Shown here: positions 1 to 6,520 of the stretch, in pieces | How positions within the stretch are numbered: position 1 is the stretch's first letter | Layout of the letters: every line of letters begins with the position of its first letter | Source: JAICTV01 sp035634055 | GTDB lineage: Bacteria; Planctomycetota; Phycisphaerae; Tepidisphaerales; Tepidisphaeraceae | Direction of reading: 5' to 3' | NCBI GenBank assembly: GCA_035634055.1 | Contig: DASQDR010000019.1 | Coordinates: 1 to 19,915 of the forward strand | Length of the DNA stretch: 19,915 nucleotides | The notes under the pieces: generated by a model | What the model was told of the DNA's origin: nothing | The model's input: the letters and a program-made list of their open reading frames with translations, nothing else | Databases searched by the model: none | Made by a program: the position numbers and the translations under genes

Positions 1-2
1 GG

Positions 3-420
3 GCCGTCACCGACGATCAGGGCCGCTACACCCTCCACGGTTTCCCCAATAGGGCAACGCGCTGGCCGCGGTGGCCAGCGGGCAACCTTACTTTCAGCGC
101 GGCGTCCCCATCGACGACGAGCCGGGCCTCGCGCCGGTCCAGGTTGACCTGGAGCTGCACAAGGCGATCTGAATCACGGGCAAGGGGACCGACAAGAAGA
201 CCGGCAAGCCGCTCCCCGCGCGTGCAGTACACAACCTACGTGGACAACAAGCACACGCACGACCTCCCGGAGTTCCAGCGCAAGGGAGGCGCCGGCTTCA
301 TGGAGGGCAACCAGGGGAGTTACCAGGCGCGGACCGACGGGTTCTTCCGCCTCCCGGCCGTCCCCGGCTGTTCAGCGCGTCGTGCACCATCGAGGGGTAC
401 CGCAAGGGCATCGGCTGCGG
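3..420 (+). pseudogene. Carboxypeptidase-regulatory-like domain protein, broken fragment
   Basis: The reading frame is interrupted several times. Frame 3 gives VTDDQGRYTLHGFPN (3-51). Frame 2 then gives PYFQRGVPIDDEPGLAPVQV and continues to a TGA at 170-172, where a Trp codon would fit before ITGKGTDKKTGKPLPA. Frame 3 resumes at about 222 with VQYTTYVDNKHTHDLPEFQ and FFRLPAVPG, and frame 2 again from 368 with LFSASCTIEGYRKGIG. Joined, these read as two tandem carboxypeptidase-regulatory-like (CarboxypepD_reg) beta-sandwich repeats, of the kind found in large secreted planctomycete proteins. The N-terminus lies outside the window and no C-terminus is found. With at least three shifts plus a stop, this is either a decayed gene or poor sequence at a contig end. 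Family assignment is moderately sure, detailed function unknown. Confidence 0.6.
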
Positions 421-532
421 TTTCGGCGCCGGGCGGGATGTCGATCTCGCGCACCGGGTTGTCGGACGTTCGGTGCGGCGTGGTGGGCTGGTAAAGGCGG
501 AAGACGAAGTTCCGCCCCTGGAGGATCGGGAT
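410..532 (-). pseudogene. Unidentified coding-like fragment on minus strand
   Basis: Between the two plus-strand fragments, the minus strand reads GRNFVFRLYQPTTPHRTSDN followed by PVREIDIPPGAE, with third codon positions mostly G or C. The plus-strand frames over the same bases have much weaker third-position GC. I do not recognise the family. It may be a piece of a third gene inverted between the carboxypeptidase-regulatory fragment and the DUF1501 fragment. A chance open frame cannot be excluded, since open frames are common at this GC content. Confidence 0.25.
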
Positions 533-1108
533 GTCGTTCGTCCGCAAGCGGATGCTCCAGGCCGCCGGCACCGCGCGCGACCTCGCCGACGCGGCGCGCG
601 ACGGCGGCGAGGGCGCGGGCTATGCCGACTCGCTCCTGGCCCGCCAGCTCTCGATGGTCTCGCGCCTCATCCGCGCCGTCGGCGGGACGCGCGTCTACTA
701 CGTGACCCAGACTGGCTACGACACCCACGCCAACCAGCTCCAGACGCACGGCGAGCTGCTCGGCGACTTCTCCCGCGCGCTCAAGGCGTTCCTCGACGAC
801 CTGCGCGCCAGCAAGCTCGATGACCGGGTGACGGTGCTTGCCTTCAGCGAGTTCGGCCGGCGCATCGCTGAGAACAGCTCCGCCGGCACCGACCACGGCA
901 CCGCCGGCCCGGTCTTCCTCGCCGGCCCGGCGATCAAGCCCGCCATCCACGGCGACGGGCCCAACCTCGCGGACCTCGACGACGGCGACCTAAAGATGTC
1001 GCTCGATTTCCGCCGCCTCTACGCCACGGTGCTCACCGACTGGCTGCGCGTCCCCGCAACCGGCGCCCGGCCCGCAAGTTCGCGCCGCTGCCCCTCCTGC
1101 GGGCATGA
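531..1108 (+). pseudogene. DUF1501 family protein, C-terminal fragment
   Basis: The translation contains VYYVTQTGYDTHANQLQTHG, then VTVLAFSEFGRR, GTDHGTAGPVFLAG and FRRLYATVLTDWL. This is the C-terminal part of DUF1501, a sulfatase/alkaline-phosphatase-like secreted family abundant in planctomycetes and often paired with DUF1549/DUF1553 proteins. About the first half of a normal protein is missing: the frame is closed by TAA at 492-494 and nothing upstream resembles the N-terminus. Near 1050-1072 the frame slips from frame 3 to frame 2, where RKFAPLPLLRA and TGA (1106-1108) give the expected ending. If the slip is ignored, the open frame runs on falsely to 2453 across the minus-strand TPR gene. 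Catalytic activity is not expected from this piece. Confidence 0.75.
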
Positions 1109-1185
1109 CGGCACGCCTGCGACGCCACCGGCACCGAGCCGCAAGTCCACAGCGACGAGCGAGGCGTGGTGGCCGCTCAAAAAGA

Positions 1186-1211
1186 GAGGGACGCGCTGGC
1201 GCGCGTCCCTC
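1186..1211 (-). terminator. Rho-independent terminator of the TPR gene
   Basis: A perfect 11-bp stem (GAGGGACGCGC with GCGCGTCCCTC) has a 4-nt loop. Read on the minus strand it lies about 30 nt past the TPR gene stop and is followed by TCTCTTTTTG, a short T-rich run. On the plus strand it is followed by no T tract, so it serves the minus-strand gene. Confidence 0.75.
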
Positions 1212-1241
1212 GAATCAATTGCTCAACGTCGAACGATTTGC

Positions 1242-2246
1242 CTACGGCCGGAACAGTGGGCGCTCGCTCCATTCCTTTTTGGCGGCCTCGATCTTGGGTT
1301 GCTCGGGGTTGATCGTCAGGCTCTGGTCCCACATCGCCAGCGCCTGCTCGCGCTTGGCGTCGTCGAGCTCGAGGTTGTTCTTGAACTCGGCGATGCGCGA
1401 CCAGCCGATCTCGTTCATGGCCGGGTAGTACTTCGGGTCGAGCTTCAGGGCGGACTGGTACTGCGCGACGGCGTCGTCGTAGCGCCCGGCCTTGGCGAGC
1501 GCGTCGCCGAAGCGCTTGCGGTGCAGCGGGGAATCCTCCATGTCGATCACGCGCTGGAGGATGTCGACGGCCTCGCCGCCCTTGTTCTGGGCGATCAGGT
1601 TGGTGCCGAGGTTGAGCAGCGTGGTGGGGTTCTGCGGGTCGAGGTCAAGGGAGTGGCGGTAGGCGGACTCCGCGCGGTTGTACTCGCCCCGCGCGTCGAG
1701 CGCGACGCCGAGGTTGGAGAAGGCGGCCGCGCTCTTGGGGTCCAGCAGCGTGGCGCGCTCAGTGAATCGCACCGCTTCCTCGGGGTCGCCGAGGTAGAGG
1801 TAGACCAGCCCGAGGTTCATGTTGGAATTGGGGTCGTCCGGGTTCAGCTTCAGCGCCCGCTGATAGCTGCTGGCCGCCTCCTGGAGGCGCTGGAGGAACT
1901 GGTAGCTGACGCCGAGCTTGTAGTAATTCGTCCAGGTGTAGGGATCGAGCTTGACGAGCGTCTCGTACTGCCCGACCGCCTCGTTGTAGTTGCCGCCCTC
2001 GCGATAGAGGTCGCCGAGCATGAGCCGGGCCATGATCAGGTCCGGGTTGGCGCGGGTGGCGGCGGTGAGGTTGAGGATGGCGCGGTCGCGGTCGCCGGCG
2101 TTGTAGGCCTGCACCGCCTTGACGTACTGGTCGACGCCCTTGATCCCGCCGCTGCCGGCATTGGACTGGCACCCGACGCCGACGAGCCCGACGAGCGAGC
2201 CGGCGACGGCCGCCAGGAACACGAAGTTGAATGTGCGGTGCTTCAT
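1242..2246 (-). CDS. TPR-repeat protein, probable lipoprotein or secreted
   Basis: The 334-residue protein begins with a positive start (MKHRTFNF), a hydrophobic segment and VGLVGVGCQSN, which resembles a lipoprotein signal although the GVGC box is not canonical. Residues from about 35 on are roughly seven tetratricopeptide repeats, with units such as AASSYQRALKLNPDDPNSNM and AESAYRHSLDLDPQNPTT. TPR arrays form superhelical protein-binding scaffolds, here probably on the periplasmic side. The ATG at 2246 was chosen over an in-frame start at 2351 because it begins the signal sequence, is preceded by AGAGG, and is about 43 nt from a candidate promoter. It is a single gene with its own terminator. 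The binding partner is unknown. Confidence 0.85.
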   Translation of the reverse strand: MKHRTFNFVFLAAVAGSLVGLVGVGCQSNAGSGGIKGVDQYVKAVQAYNAGDRDRAILNLTAATRANPDLIMARLMLGDLYREGGNYNEAVGQYETLVKLDPYTWTNYYKLGVSYQFLQRLQEAASSYQRALKLNPDDPNSNMNLGLVYLYLGDPEEAVRFTERATLLDPKSAAAFSNLGVALDARGEYNRAESAYRHSLDLDPQNPTTLLNLGTNLIAQNKGGEAVDILQRVIDMEDSPLHRKRFGDALAKAGRYDDAVAQYQSALKLDPKYYPAMNEIGWSRIAEFKNNLELDDAKREQALAMWDQSLTINPEQPKIEAAKKEWSERPLFRP

Positions 2247-2288
2247 GGTGAGCAGTGCGCCTCTAGGGAATCTGGAGCGAGCCGGCAA

Positions 2289-2317
2289 GGTATACCGCTG
2301 CGGCACAGCCGGGGCAA
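2289..2317 (-). promoter_or_regulatory. Candidate promoter of the TPR gene
   Basis: On the minus strand TTGCCC (2317-2312), 17 nt, TATACC (2294-2289) lies about 43 nt before the ATG at 2246. Each hexamer matches 4 of 6 positions of the sigma-70 consensus, in a region otherwise almost without AT runs. Confidence 0.4.
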
Positions 2318-2390
2318 CCGCGCCGCCGCCCCGCTCCGCCAGCCTTACCACCCGTTACCGCCGGGGCGGCGCCGCGCCGCCTATTGCCGG

Positions 2391-2420
2391 TTGACCCTAC
2401 CCGGCCACGGGTTCTACCAT
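2391..2420 (+). promoter_or_regulatory. Candidate promoter of the glycosyltransferase gene
   Basis: TTGACC (2391-2396), 18 nt, TACCAT (2415-2420) precedes the TTG start at 2485 by about 65 nt. The same -10 word, TACCAT within TTCTACCAT, occurs in the stronger argB promoter of this window. The remainder of the 2247-2484 gap shows nothing else. Confidence 0.4.
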
Positions 2421-2484
2421 CCGCAGCGTCGCGGGCGACGGCAAGACCTTTGAATCATCGGCATTTACGGGCAAGGAGCTTCGC

Positions 2485-3234
2485 TTGCGCCTCCTCATCG
2501 CGATCCCGGTTTTCAACGAGCGGAAGTACGTCGAGCACGTGCTGGCCAAGGTGCTGCGCTACCACCACGACCTGCTGCTGGTCGACGACGGCAGCACCGA
2601 CGGGACCGGGGATTACCTGGCGACGCGGCGGGATATCGGGCTCATCCGTCACCCGGAAAACCGCGGCTACGGGCAAAGCCTGATCGACGCCTTCAAGCAC
2701 GCCGACGCCCGCGGGTACGACTGGGTCATCACCATGGACTGCGACGAGCAGCACGAGCCGGAGCGCATCCCGGACTTCGTCCGCGAGATCCAAGCCGATC
2801 GGTGGGACCTGATCAGCGGCTCGCGCTACATGCGGGAAATGCGCGATAACGACCTGCCGCCCAGCGATCGTCGGTCCATCAACCGGACGATCACCGACAC
2901 CCTCAACGACTGCTACCGGCTGAACCTGACCGACGCCTTCTGCGGCTTCAAGGCCCACCGCGTCGAGGCCATGCGCAAGCTTTGCCTCGACATCCCGGGC
3001 TACGCCTTCCCCATGCAGCTTTGGCCGCAGGTGGCGCACCATCAGTTGCGGGTGACGGAGATCCCGGTCCGCCTGATCTACAACGATCCCACGCGCCACT
3101 TCGGCGGGCAGTTGGACGACCCGCAGAATCGGCTGAACCATTATCTGGACGTGCTGTGCGCCGAGCATCGACGGATTAGCGAGAAGAGTTGCCAGTTGCT
3201 AGTTGCCAGTTGCCAGTCCGAGCAGCAAAACTAA
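2485..3234 (+). CDS. Family 2 glycosyltransferase, DPM/DPG-synthase-like
   Basis: The 249-residue protein is a GT-A fold family 2 glycosyltransferase: N-terminal LLIAIPVFNE, nucleotide-binding VDDGS (residues 33-37) and metal-binding DCDEQH (85-90) in the DXD position. GSRYM and TDAFCGFKAHR are typical of the polyprenyl-phosphate (DPM1-like) subgroup. It probably transfers a sugar from a nucleotide donor to a lipid or protein acceptor at the cytoplasmic face; no membrane segments are present. The start is TTG: AAGGAG (2473-2478) lies 6 nt upstream and the protein begins directly with the Rossmann-like strand. The last 15 residues, SCQLLVASCQSEQQN, are translated from one arm of an intergenic inverted repeat and are probably an added tail. 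Donor and acceptor cannot be told. Confidence 0.88.
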   Translation: MRLLIAIPVFNERKYVEHVLAKVLRYHHDLLLVDDGSTDGTGDYLATRRDIGLIRHPENRGYGQSLIDAFKHADARGYDWVITMDCDEQHEPERIPDFVREIQADRWDLISGSRYMREMRDNDLPPSDRRSINRTITDTLNDCYRLNLTDAFCGFKAHRVEAMRKLCLDIPGYAFPMQLWPQVAHHQLRVTEIPVRLIYNDPTRHFGGQLDDPQNRLNHYLDVLCAEHRRISEKSCQLLVASCQSEQQN

Positions 3235-3282
3235 AACGACGCGCACCTCCCACTGGCAACTGACAACTGGCAACGAACAACT
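3187..3282. repeat. Inverted repeat of TTGCCAG-type units
   Basis: The arms 3187-3217 and 3252-3282 are 31 nt each and pair at 26 of 31 positions around a 34-nt loop. Each arm is built of short AGTTGCCAGTTGC units. The left arm encodes the C-terminal tail of the glycosyltransferase and its TAA lies in the loop; the right arm ends 11 nt before the next ATG. A transcript could fold into a long stem. I recall similar GCCAGTTGCCAGTT repeats in other planctomycete genomes. Confidence 0.8.
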
Positions 3283-3293
3283 CTGCTCCACCC

Positions 3294-4799
3294 ATGTCCC
3301 TCTCGGCCCCGAGCTACGCAGACTGGAAGGCTCCGGCCGAGGACGGGGCGACCGTGATTTGGCCGCCGCCGGGGGAGCTTTGCGAGGACGCGCGGGAAAA
3401 TCACCGCCAGTTGTCGACAGCGCATGAATTGCGCGTGCAGAACGTGCCGCTGACCGAGGTGCGGCGGCGGCAGCGGGCGTGGCTGGGTCATCCTGATGAC
3501 CAAATTCTCATCGCCGACGGCCATCAGGCCGAGCTCTATCACGCCGGCGTCTGGGTCAAGTCGGTCCTGTCGCACTTCGCCGCCGAGCAACTGGGCGGAT
3601 CGGCCCTGCACCTAGCCGTGGACACCGACGCGCCCAAGCACCTGTACCTGCGCTGGCCCGGCGCGTCGGTCGCGGTCACCGATGATCCGGACCTGTCGCG
3701 GGCACAGTGGAGCGGGCTGCTGGACGCGCCGTCGCCGGCGCACCTGAACGACCTGCGCCACCAGCTCGACAAGGCAACTTTTGCGCAGCCGCCAATGGCG
3801 GGCGAATTCCTCGATTCGCTCCGTCGGCTGGCGCTGGAGCAGCTCGGCCTCGCCCCCGCGCTGACCAACGCCTGCCATGCCCTCGACTGGAGCCTGGGCC
3901 TGCGGCACGGGGCGGCGCTGGCGTCACCGATGTGGAGCTGCGAGCCCTTCCTCGTCTTCGTCCATCACGTGATCGCCCGCGCGGGTGATTTCGGCGTCGC
4001 TTACAACCGGGCGCTGGCGGAGTACCGCCGGGAGAAGAAGGTCCGTACGCCGACCCGCCCGATGCCGGACCTAGCCCTCGAGGGCGACTCCGTCGAGCTG
4101 CCGTTCTGGTTGGACGGCCTGTCCACCGGCGGCCGCGCCCGGCCGGTCGCGCGTGCCGCCGACGGCGGCTTCGTGCTGACCCTAGATAATGGCGACCGTT
4201 TCCGCTTCGACCCCGCCGCCGACGGCTGGGACGCCGCCCGTCGGCTGGCGCAGTGGCTGCGCCCGCACCAATTGCGCCTTTCGCCCCGCGCGCTCGCGCT
4301 GACGTTGTTCGTTCGCTTGTGCGCGGCCGACCAGTTCGTCCACGGCATCGGTGGCGGGCAGTACGACCAGATCACCGATCGCCTGATCGCGTCGCACTTC
4401 GGCCTGCGCCCGCCGCGCTTCTGCGTCACGACCGCGACGATGTACCTGCCGGAGGCGGTCGGGCGGGCGCGCGTTTGCCTGCCGTGCATTCACCAGGAAG
4501 GGCACCGCCTGAAGCACGCGGTGCTCGGCGAGCGCAAGCGTGAGCTGCTGGCCGTCATCGCCGCCGCGCCCCGCCATTCCGCCGACCGCTACGCCGCCTT
4601 CGCCGCGCTGCACCGCGAGCTGAGCAGCGCGATGAAGCGGCACGCGGGCATGCGCGCGTGGGAAGAGCGCCTCCGCGACGCCCAGCAGCGCGAGGCCGAG
4701 GAGAGCGTCGTCTTCGACCGCGAACTTTTCTACGCCATGCAGCCGAGGCACCGCCTCGCCGAGATGATCGACCGCTACCGCAACGCCTTCACCGGCTGA
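3294..4799 (+). CDS. BshC-like protein of uncertain function
   Basis: The 501-residue protein has a pattern resembling BshC, the cysteine-adding enzyme of bacillithiol synthesis. Near residues 70-95, ILIADGHQAELYHAGVWVKS matches the TGQQxGLFxGPLYxxYK segment. In the C-terminal third, LSPRALALTLFVR, VHGIGGGQYDQITDRLI and HFGLRPP match the BshC order LS..LRPL, GGPGE..Y, FG...P. The length fits (BshC is about 540). The C-terminal 60 residues are charged and probably helical. The resemblance is by eye, and no BshA or BshB is seen nearby, so the substrate is open. It follows the glycosyltransferase by 59 nt, but the repeat lies between. ATG 3294 is the first good start, without a clear Shine-Dalgarno. 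An alternative is an uncharacterised planctomycete-specific family. Confidence 0.5.
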   Translation: MSLSAPSYADWKAPAEDGATVIWPPPGELCEDARENHRQLSTAHELRVQNVPLTEVRRRQRAWLGHPDDQILIADGHQAELYHAGVWVKSVLSHFAAEQLGGSALHLAVDTDAPKHLYLRWPGASVAVTDDPDLSRAQWSGLLDAPSPAHLNDLRHQLDKATFAQPPMAGEFLDSLRRLALEQLGLAPALTNACHALDWSLGLRHGAALASPMWSCEPFLVFVHHVIARAGDFGVAYNRALAEYRREKKVRTPTRPMPDLALEGDSVELPFWLDGLSTGGRARPVARAADGGFVLTLDNGDRFRFDPAADGWDAARRLAQWLRPHQLRLSPRALALTLFVRLCAADQFVHGIGGGQYDQITDRLIASHFGLRPPRFCVTTATMYLPEAVGRARVCLPCIHQEGHRLKHAVLGERKRELLAVIAAAPRHSADRYAAFAALHRELSSAMKRHAGMRAWEERLRDAQQREAEESVVFDRELFYAMQPRHRLAEMIDRYRNAFTG

Positions 4800-4917
4800 T
4801 CCCCCGCGACCGTTGAACGCTTCAGTCCGCTGCCGCTCTCCGTCCCGCGGCGCGTCGCTTGCATGCGCTCGACGGCCCGACGTGCCCGTCGAGCACGCAC
4901 GGAAAGCGAGTCCCATC

Positions 4918-5481
4918 ATGGCTGCCAGGAAAAAGACGCAGAACGCGCAGAACACCAAGAGCCGCGACAAAACCGACCACGACCGTACCGCCCACGGCCC
5001 GCGCACGCCCGGCGGCAAGCCCGGGCCGGTGGAGGGGCGGGCGCCGGACCAGAGTTTTGAACAAGGCGCGCCGCCGGAGGCGACCAACTACCAGCACCCG
5101 ACGGCGGAGGGGCTGAACCGCTCGGTCCCAGGCGCGGGCGTCGTCGGCCACGACGTTGACTCGCCCGGTGCGACGCGCGGTCAAAACGTCCCGGGCGCCC
5201 GCCGAAATTCCCCTGGCGCCGACCGCGCCGGCACGACGCGCAGCGGGCCGGCATCGATGCCCGCCGGCGACGGCGTCGGCGCGACCGCCGACGACCGGCT
5301 GGACAACGAGCCCAACTCCGCCGGCGGCGGCGCGCCGCTCAGCACCGAGACCGGCGGCACCGGCGCCCCGCGCCCCGGCCCCGCCTACGGCGCACCCGAA
5401 GCCGACGCCGCCAGCGCCGGCCCCAACGCCGAAAAGGGCCAAGCCCGCGAAAAGCGCTTCCGCGAAGAGCGCGGCCTCTGA
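4918..5481 (+). CDS. Disordered hypothetical protein
   Basis: The protein is 187 residues and rich in Gly, Pro, Ala, Asp and Arg, with no hydrophobic core, signal or membrane segment. It opens with a lysine-rich stretch (MAARKKTQNAQNTKSRDKTD) and ends in a charged AREKRFREERGL. I recognise no family. A TTG at 4813 would add 35 residues that look like translated non-coding sequence; ATG 4918 is preceded by GGAAAG about 13 nt upstream and starts the basic region. The composition suggests a nucleic-acid-associated or stress-type disordered protein, but that is only a guess. It follows the BshC-like gene by 118 nt on the same strand. Confidence 0.55.
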   Translation: MAARKKTQNAQNTKSRDKTDHDRTAHGPRTPGGKPGPVEGRAPDQSFEQGAPPEATNYQHPTAEGLNRSVPGAGVVGHDVDSPGATRGQNVPGARRNSPGADRAGTTRSGPASMPAGDGVGATADDRLDNEPNSAGGGAPLSTETGGTGAPRPGPAYGAPEADAASAGPNAEKGQAREKRFREERGL

Positions 5482-5490
5482 TCGCCACCC

Positions 5491-5590
5491 GTGGCTTGGG
5501 CGTCTCGCCCGAGAGCGCGCGCGGCCGCAGCCGCCTTACCGTGGCTTGGGCGCCTCGCCCAAGCGCTCGCGGCCACAGCCGCTCTGCGCA
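5491..5590. repeat. Two 50-bp direct repeats, each with a hairpin
   Basis: GTGGCTTGGGCG starts at 5491 and again at 5541. Each unit contains a short stem: CTTGGGCG TCT CGCCCGAG (5495-5513, one G-T pair) and a perfect 8-bp CTTGGGCG CCT CGCCCAAG (5545-5563), followed by a GCGGCC-CAGCCGC part that differs by small indels. A related stem lies at 13267-13287. The pair fills most of the 202-bp gap before the pseudouridine synthase. Confidence 0.7.
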
Positions 5591-5683
5591 GTGCCACAAC
5601 CACGAGCTTTCCGCGCCCCGCGCACCGCCGCACGCGCTCCAATAGATGACAACCCCCTCCCCCTGTGCGACAACTCCCCCAGC

Positions 5684-6445
5684 GTGGAAGAACCCCTCAC
5701 CCTCCTCTACCGCTCCGACGCCGCCATCGCCGTGATGAAGCCGGCGAAGCTGGCCACCATTCCCGGGCGGGCGGAGACCGATTCGGTCCTCGAGCGCCTC
5801 GGGCGGCAGGTCGGCCTGCCCAGTTCCGGCGAGGCGGACCCGCGGCTGCGCGTCGTTCATCGCCTGGATAAGGAGACCACCGGCGTCCTGCTCTTCGCGA
5901 CCGGCCGGCCCGCGCAGCAGCACTTCTCCCACCAGTTCCAGAACAACACGGTGGCGAAGGAGTACCTCGCCCTGGTGCGCGGCCGGCCGCACGAATCGAC
6001 GGGCGTGGTGGACGCCCCGCTCGCGCCGCACCCGGCAAACCCCAAGCGGATGGCGGTGGTCAAGCACGGCGGGCGGCCGGCGCGGACCGAGTGGCGCGTG
6101 GAGGAAGCGTTCCGCGGCTTCGCGCTGGTCCGCTGCTTCCCCAAGACTGGCAAGACGCACCAGATCCGCGTCCACCTGGCGCACGCGGGGATGCCGCTGG
6201 CGATCGACCCGCTCTACGCCGCCCCCGCCCCCGGCCGGGCGGGCGGGCTGCTGCTCAGCCAGTTCAAGCGCGACTACCGCCCCACGCGCGGCGAAGTGGA
6301 GCGCCCCCTCATCGACCGGCTGACGCTGCACGCCGAGAAGCTGAGGGTCACCGACCCCGCCGGCACCACGTTGGAACTCGTCGCGCCGCTGACAAAGGAT
6401 TTCCGCGCCGTCCTGAACCAGCTCCGCCGGCACGCGCGCGGGTGA
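5684..6445 (+). CDS. RluA-family pseudouridine synthase
   Basis: The 253-residue protein converts uridine to pseudouridine in structured RNA, probably rRNA or tRNA. The catalytic motif HRLDKETTG is at residues 59-67, with Asp62 as the nucleophile, and TGKTHQIRVHLAHAG is the conserved C-terminal motif of the RluA group. The N-terminus goes straight into the catalytic domain (LLYRSDAAIAVMKPAKLATI), so there is no S4 RNA-binding domain, as in RluA-type rather than RluC/D-type enzymes. The GTG at 5684 was chosen because no ATG occurs in frame before the conserved region; no strong Shine-Dalgarno is visible. A longer open frame back to 5156 is an antisense-like shadow of the upstream gene. The target nucleotide cannot be read from the sequence. 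Confidence 0.88.
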   Translation: MEEPLTLLYRSDAAIAVMKPAKLATIPGRAETDSVLERLGRQVGLPSSGEADPRLRVVHRLDKETTGVLLFATGRPAQQHFSHQFQNNTVAKEYLALVRGRPHESTGVVDAPLAPHPANPKRMAVVKHGGRPARTEWRVEEAFRGFALVRCFPKTGKTHQIRVHLAHAGMPLAIDPLYAAPAPGRAGGLLLSQFKRDYRPTRGEVERPLIDRLTLHAEKLRVTDPAGTTLELVAPLTKDFRAVLNQLRRHARG

Positions 6446-6502
6446 TGACGCCGAGTGCCGTGCTGACCGTTCCGCGCACGCGCGGGCGGTGACGCGCCCG
6501 GC

Positions 6503-6508
6503 TATACT
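6503..6508 (+). promoter_or_regulatory. Possible -10 box (TATACT)
   Basis: TATACT stands 12 nt before the ATG at 6521 in otherwise GC-rich sequence. No matching -35 is found 16-18 nt upstream. If used, the leader would be only a few nucleotides long. Confidence 0.3.
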
Positions 6509-6520
6509 GACCCGTTGCCG

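Noticed and set aside
170..172. In-frame TGA at an expected Trp codon, as in a recoded (TGA = Trp) genome
   Set aside because: All intact genes in the window, such as argB, ydbH and the small membrane protein, end properly at TGA, and this TGA lies in a fragment with several other frame errors.
531..2453. One long plus-strand open frame of 640 codons
   Set aside because: Only the first part (to about 1070) is DUF1501-like; the remainder is antisense to the well-supported TPR gene and its terminator.
5156..5683. N-terminal extension of the pseudouridine synthase to 5156
   Set aside because: It overlaps the disordered protein gene in another frame and passes through the 50-bp hairpin repeats; the conserved domain starts right after GTG 5684.
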